Source of the DNA: an uncultured bacterium
GTDB lineage: Bacteria > Bacillota > Clostridia > Oscillospirales > Ruminococcaceae
Assembly (NCBI GenBank): GCA_905215595.1
Contig: CAJMQZ010000014.1
Coordinates: forward strand, 1-27,609
Direction: 5' to 3'
Length of the DNA stretch: 27,609 nucleotides
The position numbers and the translations under genes are program-made. The notes under the pieces were generated by a model. That model made no database searches, had not been told where the DNA came from, and saw only the letters and a program-made list of their open reading frames with translations. Below, piece after piece: positions 6,661-12,861 of the stretch; position 1 is the first letter of the stretch, and each line of letters opens with the position of its first letter.

Positions 6661-7500
6661 ATGGAGCAGCAAAGGACAGAAATGCGGTCTATCACCGCAG
6701 AGCAGCAGAAGCGGGTCGAGGAGGTCTGCTTCCGTTCGCTGGCGCTGATCGGGCGCAACTGTGAATATCTGGAGCAGCATTTTGACCGCACCGGTGCAGA
6801 CGCGTCTACCCGGCAGGCGGTGGCGGATATCAACACCGCTGCCATGCAGCTGGACCGCACCCTCAGCGAGGCAATCACTCTGCTGGAATTTCTGCACGAG
6901 AAAGCAAAACCGCAGCTGTACCCCATTGATCTGTGTGAGCTTTTGCAGCAGGTGTCGGCGCAGTCTGATATGATCCGGGCGCAGCTTGGGGTGGATATCC
7001 GGCTGGATTACGGCGGATGTACTGCCTGCTGCGTAATGGCAGACCGCAGAGATGCGGAGCTGCTGTGCCTGCATCTGCTCTCCAATGCCATGCGCGCCAG
7101 CCGGGAGGGCGGCTGCGTCTGCATTGCGCTGCGCCGCACCGAAAGCGGCTGGCAGCTGACGGTCACTGACGATGGCTGCGGGCTGCCCGGCGAGGATGCG
7201 CAGGCAGCGCTGGAAAACCGCCGCAGCTTTCTGGGCGGGGCGCAGCTGGGGCTGCTGCTCTGCCGGGAGTGCTGCCGCCGGATGGACTGGAGCTTACAGC
7301 TGGAGCCTGCCCCCGCAAAGGGCACAAAGGCTGTGGTAAGCATTCCGCTGTACGCGGGCGAAAGCCACCCTGACGGCACGGTGGAGCTGCGCACCGACTC
7401 GGAGACCGAGCGGGAGCAGCGCAAGTATCATCTGCGCGCCATGCTGGTACGGGAGATGCGCACCATGCCGGAGCACGGCGACCCGGACGAGGAGCTTTAA
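6661..7500 (+). CDS. Histidine-kinase-like ATPase lacking an evident phosphoacceptor His
   Basis: This is a soluble protein of 279 residues. The C-terminal half is a GHKL ATPase: N-box HLLSNAMRAS (138-147, Asn142), G1 box DDGCG (170-174) and a G2-like GGAQLGLLL (192-200). The preceding helices (about 15-80) have the spacing of a dimerisation domain, but the segment where H-E/D-x-x-T/N-P is expected reads SLALIGRNCEYL, with no His. The only nearby His is His40, in an LEQHF context unlike any H-box. There is no membrane segment or sensor domain; the C-terminal ~45 residues are charged. It lies directly after the Spo0A-like regulator, whose Asp is also missing, and probably works with it as an ATP-binding switch rather than a phosphotransfer pair. 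A weak alternative is an unusual anti-sigma-type kinase. Confidence 0.82.
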   Translation: MEQQRTEMRSITAEQQKRVEEVCFRSLALIGRNCEYLEQHFDRTGADASTRQAVADINTAAMQLDRTLSEAITLLEFLHEKAKPQLYPIDLCELLQQVSAQSDMIRAQLGVDIRLDYGGCTACCVMADRRDAELLCLHLLSNAMRASREGGCVCIALRRTESGWQLTVTDDGCGLPGEDAQAALENRRSFLGGAQLGLLLCRECCRRMDWSLQLEPAPAKGTKAVVSIPLYAGESHPDGTVELRTDSETEREQRKYHLRAMLVREMRTMPEHGDPDEEL

Positions 7501-7509
7501 TAAGGTGGC

Positions 7510-7551
7510 AAGGCCGCTGCACAGTGTTTTGTGCGGCGGCCTTATTATTTT
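7510..7551 (+). terminator. Strong terminator ending the Spo0A-like operon
   Basis: A 13-bp GC-rich stem (7510-7522 with 7531-7543, one G-U pair) is followed by TATTATTTT. Confidence 0.9.
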
Positions 7552-7582
7552 GCGCCCGGTGCTTTCCTGCAAGCGCAAAGCA

Positions 7583-7591
7583 TGGTATACT
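7583..7591 (+). promoter_or_regulatory. Extended -10 promoter of the YitT gene
   Basis: TGG directly precedes TATACT (7586-7591). The -35 region is only TTTCCT-like. The gene starts 34 bases downstream. Confidence 0.65.
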
Positions 7592-7624
7592 GAATGCTGA
7601 AAACAAAAGCTTGGAGGAGCAACA

Positions 7625-8482
7625 ATGACAAACAAGAAGCTGAACTACCCTGCAATTGCCAAGGAGACGGCCATCCTGACCGGGGCCGTTGCCATTATTG
7701 CGGCGGCGGTCTATTTTTTTCTGGCGCCCAGCCATACATCTGTCAGCAGTATTTCCGGCCTTGGCATCGTGCTTTCTAATTTTGTGCCGCTGCCGCTTTC
7801 GGCTATTACTATGGTGCTGAATACCGTGCTGCTCATCATCGGTTTTTTCACCTGCGGCAGGGAGTTTGGCGCAAAAACCGTGTATACCAGCGTGATGCTG
7901 CCGGTGTTTCTGGGGCTTTTCGAGCGGCTGTTCCCGGATTTTGGCTCCATGACCGATAGTCAGGAACTGGATGTACTGTGCTATATTCTGGTGGTCAGCG
8001 TGGGTCTGAGCATTCTGTTCAACCGCAACGCATCCTCCGGCGGGCTGGATATCGTGGCAAAGATCATGAACAAGTACCTGCACATGGAGCTGGGCAAGGC
8101 GATGTCCCTTTCGGGCATGTGCGTGGCGCTCTCTGCCGCCCTTGTCTACGATAAAAAGACCGTAGTACTGAGTATTCTTGGCACCTACTTCAACGGCATC
8201 GTGCTGGATCATTTCATCTTCGATAACAGCATCAAGCGCCGGGTGTGCATTATTACCGAGAAGGAGGAGGCGCTGCGGCAGTTCATCATCAACGACCTGC
8301 ACAGCGGTGCCACCATGTACGAGGCCATCGGTGCATACAACTTTGAAAAGCACAACGAGATCATTACCATCGTGGACAAAAGCGAGTATCAGAAGCTGAT
8401 GAACTTCATCAACCGCGAGGACCCCAAGGCCTTCGTGACCATTTATAATGTGTCCAGTATGCAGTATCAGCCCAAGCGCTGA
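7625..8482 (+). CDS. YitT family membrane protein
   Basis: This 285-residue integral membrane protein has five or six hydrophobic helices in residues 15-195, including LTGAVAIIAAAVYFFLA and SILFNRNASSGGLDIVAKI; the NxxSSGGxD-type turn is the hallmark of the YitT/DUF161 membrane domain. It is followed by a cytoplasmic C-terminal domain (about 205-282) of the DUF2179 type, beginning RRVCIITEKEEAL and ending FVTIYNVSSM. Length and domain order fit the family. Members are widespread in Firmicutes and are thought to be transporters of unknown substrate. GGAGGAG lies seven bases before the ATG. It is a single-gene transcript, with an extended -10 promoter in front and a weak terminator behind. Confidence 0.92.
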   Translation: MTNKKLNYPAIAKETAILTGAVAIIAAAVYFFLAPSHTSVSSISGLGIVLSNFVPLPLSAITMVLNTVLLIIGFFTCGREFGAKTVYTSVMLPVFLGLFERLFPDFGSMTDSQELDVLCYILVVSVGLSILFNRNASSGGLDIVAKIMNKYLHMELGKAMSLSGMCVALSAALVYDKKTVVLSILGTYFNGIVLDHFIFDNSIKRRVCIITEKEEALRQFIINDLHSGATMYEAIGAYNFEKHNEIITIVDKSEYQKLMNFINREDPKAFVTIYNVSSMQYQPKR

Positions 8483-8502
8483 GCGGCACAGGGAAGGGAA
8501 GC

Positions 8503-8526
8503 AAAAGCCGTGCCCGGGGCTTTTCC
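8503..8526 (+). terminator. Weak terminator after the YitT gene
   Basis: AAAAGCC (8503-8509) pairs with GGCTTTT (8518-8524). The T-run is only four bases and merges with the next hairpin TTTTCCG/CGGAAAA (8521-8537). The two structures are mutually exclusive, because they share the four T. Confidence 0.5.
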
Positions 8527-8531
8527 GCAGC

Positions 8532-8549
8532 GGAAAACCGTGGTAAAAT
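8532..8549 (+). promoter_or_regulatory. Extended -10 promoter of the HAD phosphatase gene
   Basis: TGG precedes TAAAAT (8544-8549). The 14 bases GGAAAACCGTGGTA (8532-8545) recur exactly at 22157-22170, upstream of the MATE gene. The -35 position is TTTTCC. Confidence 0.65.
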
Positions 8550-8577
8550 AAGAAAAAACGGAAAGGGAATAACAGCC

Positions 8578-9357
8578 ATGGACATCAGACTGGTTTGCAG
8601 CGATATTGACGGTACACTGCTGCAATATGGCAAAAAAGAACTGGAGGGCGAAATATTCGAACAGATCCGGGCGCTGCATCAGCGGGGCATCTGGTTCTGC
8701 CCGGCCTCCGGGCGGCAGTATACCAGCCTGCGCAAACTCTTTGCACCGGTGGCAGACTGCTGCGTGTTTATCTGCGAAAACGGCGGCACCATTTTTAAAG
8801 AAGAACAGTGCATCGCCAAAAATCCCATGCCGCGGGCGCTGGCAGAGGAGATCGCCAACGATATGTGGACCCGCAGCGAGGGGCAGGGTGAGGTGATGCT
8901 CTCCGGCCAGAACACCGCCTACCTGATGGAGCGCGGTCTTGGCATGCTGCAGCGGGTGCAGTTCGTGGGCAACCACTACCAGATCATCCACAGCCCCGCC
9001 GAGGTGCCGGAGGACATCACCAAGGTGTCGGTGTACCTGCACGAGGGCGTGGAAAACTATGTAGAGCGCTTTGTGCCCCGCTGGAAGCAGGCCAACTGCG
9101 CCGTGGCGGGTCCGTACTGGATCGACACCACCTTTGCCAACAAGGGCATCGGGGTGCAGTGCGTGTGCCGCACCCTTGGCATCGACCCTGCACAGGTCAT
9201 GGCTTTTGGCGATAACTACAACGACGAGACCATGCTGGACGTGGTGGGCGTGCCCTACATTATGGACAACGCCGCAGCCCCGCTGCGGGCAAAATACAAA
9301 AACCACACCCCCCGCCCGGAGGATGTGCTGGCGCAGCTGCTGGCACAGCAACCGTAA
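8578..9357 (+). CDS. HAD-superfamily (Cof/YidA-type) phosphatase
   Basis: This cytoplasmic 259-residue phosphatase probably acts on sugar phosphates or related small metabolites. Motif I is CSDIDGTLL with nucleophile Asp9 and acid/base Asp11. Motif II is the PASGR segment (42-46). Motif III is Lys189 in FANKG, and motif IV GDNYND (211-216) supplies the Mg2+ ligands. The inserted C2-type cap between about 85 and 185 places it in subclass IIB (Cof family). Length is normal. The start is the ATG after GGAAAGGGAATAACAGCC. The YjbR-type gene follows 21 bases later with a good ribosome site, so the two are likely co-transcribed. Substrate unknown. Confidence 0.93.
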   Translation: MDIRLVCSDIDGTLLQYGKKELEGEIFEQIRALHQRGIWFCPASGRQYTSLRKLFAPVADCCVFICENGGTIFKEEQCIAKNPMPRALAEEIANDMWTRSEGQGEVMLSGQNTAYLMERGLGMLQRVQFVGNHYQIIHSPAEVPEDITKVSVYLHEGVENYVERFVPRWKQANCAVAGPYWIDTTFANKGIGVQCVCRTLGIDPAQVMAFGDNYNDETMLDVVGVPYIMDNAAAPLRAKYKNHTPRPEDVLAQLLAQQP

Positions 9358-9378
9358 ACACCGGAAGGGGGAGAGCCG

Positions 9379-9756
9379 ATGGACCGCAAGGGCTTGGAAC
9401 AGCTCATTTTTGATACTTACAGCGTAGAGCCGGACTATCCGTGGATGGACACCCCGGAGTCGGCGGTGTTCCGCCATGCAGCAAACCGCAAGTGGTTTGC
9501 GCTGGTCACCACCGTGCCCAAAAGCAAGCTGGGGCTGCCCGGGCAGCAGCCGGTGGATATCGTGAACCTGAAATGTGACCCCATCCTCATCGGCTCCCTG
9601 CGGGCAGAACCGGGCTTTTACCCTGCCTACCACATGAACAAGGAAAACTGGATCACCGCCGCATTGGACGGCAGCGCCCCGGAGGATAAGCTCCGTCTGG
9701 TGCTGGACATGAGCTACACCGCCACCGCACCCAAGCTGCGCAAAAAGAAAGCTTGA
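9379..9756 (+). CDS. MmcQ/YjbR family protein
   Basis: This 125-residue soluble protein belongs to the YjbR/CyaY-like fold family. The visible family traits are the early segment with a Pro-Trp turn (YPWMDTPESAVFRH) and a lysine-rich strand after the KWFALV core. It also has PVDIVNLKCDP and the late HMNKENWITAALDG motif, where His-x-Asn-Lys-x-x-W is characteristic. Members have been called DNA-binding from their fold, but a physiological role is not established. It follows the HAD gene closely behind a GGAAGGGGGAG site. Nothing in the sequence is odd. Confidence 0.9.
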   Translation: MDRKGLEQLIFDTYSVEPDYPWMDTPESAVFRHAANRKWFALVTTVPKSKLGLPGQQPVDIVNLKCDPILIGSLRAEPGFYPAYHMNKENWITAALDGSAPEDKLRLVLDMSYTATAPKLRKKKA

Positions 9757-9847
9757 CCGCAGCAAAATAAGGGCGGGGGCTGCAATTGATGCCCGCTCTC
9801 ATTCGTATTCAGGGTAAAGGGACTGCATTTTGCAAAAGGAGGCAGCT

Positions 9848-10195
9848 ATGGCTATTTTTGAAAAGACCATCCGCAACCAGAACTTCGATACCCTGCTCCG
9901 CAAGCTGGAACACGCCATCCCGGACAGCAGCTGGTCGGCAGAACTGGAGGCCGGCAGCGACTTCAAGGAGGGAAGCGCCCGGTGCAGCGTGCGGGTGTTT
10001 GAGCGGTACAGCATGGTGGGCGGCAACCGCCTTAGCCTGACACTGACCCTGTTCCAGAACGGGGACGAGCCTATCCGACTGTCGGCCATTGCAGCGGGCG
10101 GCAGTCAGGCGGTGTTCTTTAAAATGAACACCCTCGGCGAAGATGCCTTTCTGGAGGACGTAAAGCAGTTGCTGGAGGAAATTTTGGAGGGGTAA
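9848..10195 (+). CDS. Small conserved protein, DUF6054-like
   Basis: This 115-residue soluble protein has a central segment VRVFERYSMVGGNRLSLTLT followed by IAAGGSQAVFFKMNTLGEDAFL, which I recognise as the DUF6054 family of Firmicutes. The pattern suggests an alpha/beta fold with a conserved Arg-Tyr pair and a Gly-Gly-Ser turn. The start at 9848 has AAGGAGG six bases upstream; an upstream in-frame TTG at 9830 has none. The gene ends one base before the next start codon, so it is translated together with the DUF2500-type membrane protein. Function unknown. Confidence 0.85.
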   Translation: MAIFEKTIRNQNFDTLLRKLEHAIPDSSWSAELEAGSDFKEGSARCSVRVFERYSMVGGNRLSLTLTLFQNGDEPIRLSAIAAGGSQAVFFKMNTLGEDAFLEDVKQLLEEILEG

Positions 10196-10196
10196 A

Positions 10197-10589
10197 ATGT
10201 TTTATAGTGGGTTTGACGCGCTTTTCAGCATCCTGTTCCCGCTGGTGTTCCTGCTTGTACTGGGCATGATCCTGTTTACCGTGGTGGGCAACCTGCGCAC
10301 ATGGAGCAAAAATAATGCGTCTCCACGCCTTACCGTTCCGGCTACTGTGGTGGCCAAGCGGATGAACGTTTCCCGCCATCACACCGCCAATGCAGGGAAC
10401 ATGACCGGCGCCCACGGCTACACCAGCACGAGCGCTACCACCTACTATGTGACCTTTCAGGTGGAAAGCGGCGACCGCATGGAGTTGCGGCTGAGCGGCA
10501 CAGAATACGGCCAGCTGGCAGAAGGCGACACCGGAAAGCTGAGCTTTCAGGGCACGCGTTATCTGGGGTTTGAATGGAAAGACGGGTGA
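10197..10589 (+). CDS. DUF2500-type membrane-anchored protein
   Basis: This 130-residue protein has one N-terminal hydrophobic helix (about 8-30), then a soluble region ending in the typical DUF2500 sequence: TTYYVTFQVESGDRMELRLS and KLSFQGTRYLGFEW. A His/Thr/Ser-rich linker (VSRHHTAN to HGYTSTSATT) separates a VPATVVAKR strand from the rest, as is usual for the family. GGAGG inside the end of the preceding gene serves as the ribosome site. Family members occur in enterobacteria and Firmicutes without a known role. The context (DUF6054-like gene before, small membrane protein after) does not settle one. Confidence 0.85.
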   Translation: MFYSGFDALFSILFPLVFLLVLGMILFTVVGNLRTWSKNNASPRLTVPATVVAKRMNVSRHHTANAGNMTGAHGYTSTSATTYYVTFQVESGDRMELRLSGTEYGQLAEGDTGKLSFQGTRYLGFEWKDG

Positions 10590-10594
10590 CTGAT

Positions 10595-10885
10595 ATGCAG
10601 CAAAAGCATTCAAGCGTGCCGGAGATCGTGGGCAGAAACCTGTTTTATACGCTGACGAATTACCTGCTTATCAGCATGGAGCTGTCCTTCCGTGCGCAGT
10701 GGCTCTCGGTCTTGTTCTCGGCGGCGCTTGTATGGTGCAATATGGAGTATTGGAACGCCATTTACAGGCTGACCGGCAAAAAGCTTGCCGCATGGGTCTT
10801 GTGGGGCGTCTGCATTGCTGTAAGCACAGGCATTGCGTATTTTGCGGGGTATATCCAAGGAGCACTTGTTCCGCTTGCAATATAA
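10595..10885 (+). CDS. Small membrane protein of unknown function
   Basis: This 96-residue protein has three probable membrane helices: LFYTLTNYLLISME, LSVLFSAALVWCNMEYW, and WVLWGVCIAVSTGIAYFAGY. The polar N-terminus is QQKHSSVPEIVGRN. I do not recognise a family. Two starts are possible: ATG 10595, or ATG 10574, which would add seven residues and overlap the previous gene by 16 bases. Neither has a strong ribosome site; I prefer 10595 because it follows the previous stop. It appears to be the last gene of the small-protein group that begins at 9848. Confidence 0.6.
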   Translation: MQQKHSSVPEIVGRNLFYTLTNYLLISMELSFRAQWLSVLFSAALVWCNMEYWNAIYRLTGKKLAAWVLWGVCIAVSTGIAYFAGYIQGALVPLAI

Positions 10886-10958
10886 TAAACGCGCTGCTGC
10901 GTAGTATTTTTGAAGAAATCGCAGAAGCTGTGACAAAAGTATTATTCTTTTGTGAATT

Positions 10959-10985
10959 TTAGCACTCTATGCTTGACAGTGCTAA
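10959..10985 (+). promoter_or_regulatory. CIRCE operator (HrcA binding site)
   Basis: TTAGCACTC, nine bases, CAGTGCTAA. This is the canonical HrcA operator with a single mismatch in the right arm (C for G in GAGTGCTAA). It covers the -35 hexamer of the hsp20 promoter, so bound HrcA would block RNA polymerase. Confidence 0.92.
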
Positions 10986-11001
10986 AAAATCGTGCTATAA
11001 C
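10973..11001 (+). promoter_or_regulatory. Sigma-A promoter of hsp20
   Basis: A perfect TTGACA (10973-10978) and TATAAC (10996-11001) are separated by 17 bases. The -35 lies within the CIRCE spacer and right arm. Confidence 0.9.
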
Positions 11002-11032
11002 AGTGGCGTGCTCAGGAGGAAGGGCAAAAGGA

Positions 11033-11062
11033 GAGCCGCAAGGCTCCCCGGAAAGCCTTTCC
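11033..11062 (+). promoter_or_regulatory. Two small hairpins in the hsp20 leader
   Basis: GAGCC-GCAA-GGCTC (11033-11046) and GGAAA-GCC-TTTCC (11050-11062) lie in a leader of about 110 bases. The CTCC near 11044-11047 could alternatively pair with GGAG of the ribosome site (11108-11111). Thermosensing is only a possibility. Confidence 0.35.
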
Positions 11063-11120
11063 GAATGGACGCTTCAAAGTTTTTGCCCCGACCCGAACGC
11101 CGGGATTGGAGGTATGTTTT

Positions 11121-11585
11121 ATGTTTATGCCGACTGTTTTTCATGAGAACCTGTTCGATGATCTCTTTGATCCGTTCTGGAACGAGGGTGCACTGGAGCG
11201 TGCGATGAACCGCGAAGCCCGCGACACCTTTGGCAAGCGCGGCGCAAACATGATGAAGACCGATGTCAAGCAGACGGACAACGGCTACGAAGTGGACGTT
11301 GATCTGCCGGGCTGCAAGAAGGAAGACGTTCAGATGGATCTGAACGACGGCTACCTGACCATTCAGGCAGTGCGCAGCCACAGCAATGATGAAAAGGATA
11401 ACAAGGGCCGCTACGTGCGGCGCGAGACCTTCTCCGGCAGCTGCGCCCGCAGCTTCTATGTGGGCGATGTGAAGAAGGAGGATATCCACGCAAAGTTCGA
11501 GGATGGTGTCCTGCACATCGAGTTGCCCGCTCCTCAGCAGACGAAGGCTTTGCCTGAGAACCCGAATCTGATCGAGATCGAGTAA
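11121..11585 (+). CDS. hsp20: Small heat-shock protein (Hsp20/alpha-crystallin)
   Basis: This ATP-independent chaperone binds unfolding proteins in the cytoplasm as an oligomer. Of 154 residues, about 45-140 form the alpha-crystallin domain. It begins DVKQTDNGYEVDVDLPG and closes with the family signature KFEDGVLHIELP (the A-x-x-x-n-G-v-L type strand). The C-terminal tail contains LIEIE, a plausible I/L-x-I/V docking motif. TTGGAGG ends eight bases before ATG 11121; the next in-frame ATG (11127) is too distant from it. Expression is expected to be heat-inducible through CIRCE and HrcA. It is a single-gene transcript closed by a strong terminator. Confidence 0.95.
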   Translation: MFMPTVFHENLFDDLFDPFWNEGALERAMNREARDTFGKRGANMMKTDVKQTDNGYEVDVDLPGCKKEDVQMDLNDGYLTIQAVRSHSNDEKDNKGRYVRRETFSGSCARSFYVGDVKKEDIHAKFEDGVLHIELPAPQQTKALPENPNLIEIE

Positions 11586-11623
11586 ATGCCGACCGTTTGC
11601 GCCAAGGCATAACGTATATAGGG

Positions 11624-11666
11624 ATGCCCCCGGAGAGCTGCAACAAGCCCTCCGGGGGCATTTTTT
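11624..11666 (+). terminator. Terminator of hsp20
   Basis: A 12-bp GC-rich stem (11624-11635 with 11650-11661) is followed by a run of six T. Confidence 0.93.
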
Positions 11667-11754
11667 GTGTAACACCTTTGGGAAGTAGTGTCCTTGGCAG
11701 GCCCACAGGCTTTCTCATTGTGCTGAATACTTTAGGAATGGACTTTACGGCTCG

Positions 11755-11796
11755 GCTCTCCCTTTGGGAGAGCTGGCGCGGGAGCGCCTGAGAGGG
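11755..11796. repeat. Palindromic (REP-like) intergenic repeat
   Basis: There are two adjacent hairpins: GCTCTCCC-TTT-GGGAGAGC (11755-11773) and GGCGC-GGGA-GCGCC (11775-11788), followed by TGAGAGGG. From memory, elements of this form occur in many copies between genes in Faecalibacterium and relatives. The region 11667-11860 otherwise shows no gene. Confidence 0.6.
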
Positions 11797-11868
11797 CGTG
11801 CCCCTGAGGGCGGCGCGGCGGCGCACACGCCTGTTTTCCTCGAAAAACTTTATTTTTCCACCGTTTCG

Positions 11869-11877
11869 TGGTATCCT
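11869..11877 (+). promoter_or_regulatory. Extended -10 promoter of the GntR-family gene
   Basis: TGG precedes TATCCT (11872-11877). The -35 position is T-rich but poor. It lies about 100 bases upstream of the regulator. Confidence 0.45.
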
Positions 11878-11978
11878 TATAAGGCGCACGTAATACAGGC
11901 CTGCGGCTGCACTGGCAGCGGCTGCGGACTGCGCGCGGCAAAAAAGAACGTATAGAAGAGAAAAGGGGGATAAAAGTC

Positions 11979-12656
11979 ATGGGCGAATTTGCCTTTCAGA
12001 CTTTACGGGAAAGTATCACCTCTGCCATCAGGAACAAGATCCTTACCGGGGAGCTGCAGCCGGGCGCAAAGCTGGCTGAGCAGAAACTGGCCGAGGAGTT
12101 CGGCTCCAGCCGGGCACCCATCCGGGAGGCGCTGCGGCAGCTGGAACAGGAGGGCATGGTCGAGTATTCGCGCAATGTGGGCTGCTCGGTGCGCCGGGTA
12201 AAGCCGGAGGACGCCTACGAGATCTATCTGCTGCGGGCAAATCTGGAAATGACGGCGCTGCGCTATTTTGATTGCAAATTTCCGGAGGAGGATCTGCGCA
12301 CCCTGCGCGGCATCTTAGAGGAAATGCGCAATGTCCGGCCGGGGGATCTTTCGCAGATCGTGGAGAACGACAACCGCTTCCATGCGGTCATCGTGCAGCG
12401 GGCAGGGCTGCCCAGACTGCTGAAATTCTGGGACGACCTGAACTACGGCAACCTGCTTGTTGGAGCAAACAGTGGCTCAAACCACGAGACGCTGGCGCAG
12501 CGGCAGAACGGCATCCACACCAAGCTGTACGAGGCGCTGGCAAGCGGCGACACCGAGGTTGCCTGCCGCGCCGTCTACGCCCACTACATGGAGCCTATAG
12601 AGCGGATGCGCAGCGCGAACAGCGCCGTACAGGCAGCGGACGAAGCAGCAAAATAA
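11979..12656 (+). CDS. GntR-family transcriptional regulator (FadR/FCD type)
   Basis: This 225-residue repressor or activator has an N-terminal winged helix-turn-helix: AIRNKILTGELQPGAKL, then the recognition part FGSSRAPIREALRQLEQEG (about 42-60) and the VRRV wing. The C-terminal helical FCD domain covers about 75-215; in it, Asp/His residues (ENDNRFHAVIVQRAG, HYMEPIE) are likely metal or ligand contacts. FCD regulators usually sense small organic acids or amino acids. GGGGG-rich sequence precedes the start. The palindromic operator at 12703-12730 lies directly downstream, before the APC transporter gene, so that transporter and the M18 peptidase are the likely targets. The effector is unknown. 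Confidence 0.93.
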   Translation: MGEFAFQTLRESITSAIRNKILTGELQPGAKLAEQKLAEEFGSSRAPIREALRQLEQEGMVEYSRNVGCSVRRVKPEDAYEIYLLRANLEMTALRYFDCKFPEEDLRTLRGILEEMRNVRPGDLSQIVENDNRFHAVIVQRAGLPRLLKFWDDLNYGNLLVGANSGSNHETLAQRQNGIHTKLYEALASGDTEVACRAVYAHYMEPIERMRSANSAVQAADEAAK

Positions 12657-12702
12657 GGGGAATTTGGCTGACCGTCTAAATTTCGACCAATCATTTTATG
12701 GA

Positions 12703-12730
12703 AATTGCAGATTGTCTACAATCTGCAATT
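12703..12730 (+). promoter_or_regulatory. 28-bp palindromic operator, probable GntR/FCD site
   Basis: A perfect inverted repeat of 13-bp arms around a CT centre. Its core ATTGTCTACAAT fits the T-G-T-n-n-A-C-A type operator of FCD regulators. It overlaps the -35 hexamer, which suits repression. Confidence 0.8.
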
Positions 12731-12740
12731 ATGCTATACT
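12712..12740 (+). promoter_or_regulatory. Sigma-A promoter of the APC transporter gene
   Basis: TTGTCT (12712-12717) and TATACT (12735-12740) are separated by 17 bases, with the -35 inside the palindromic operator. The leader is about 115 bases. Confidence 0.75.
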
Positions 12741-12861
12741 ATCAAAGTGATTGGTCGAGTACTGCTGTATTTTTGGTAAAAATTGCAAAATGTATGCGGA
12801 ACATCGGCCTTCTTACAGGAACTTCCACCCTGTGTGGAAAAGAAAGAGAGGAATTGTCCGC

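Larger units (their letters stand above)
12683..12758 (+). promoter_or_regulatory. Outer inverted repeat flanking the APC promoter
   Basis: TCGACCAATCA (12683-12693) and its exact reverse complement (12748-12758) enclose the 28-bp palindrome and the promoter, separated by 54 bases. The TTGGTC/GACCAA half-sites recall GntR-family half-sites. Alternatively the transcript could not form this stem in full, because the left arm lies upstream of the start. Confidence 0.7.

Noticed and set aside
7163..8353. Minus-strand frame of 396 codons
   Set aside because: It covers the end of the kinase-like gene, a clear terminator and the YitT gene on the other strand. It shows no recognisable domain.
12786..12845. 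T-box or amino-acid riboswitch in the APC transporter leader
   Set aside because: There is only a 6-bp hairpin (TTCCAC/GTGGAA) and no T-box sequence, specifier loop or terminator. Control is better explained by the palindromic operator.
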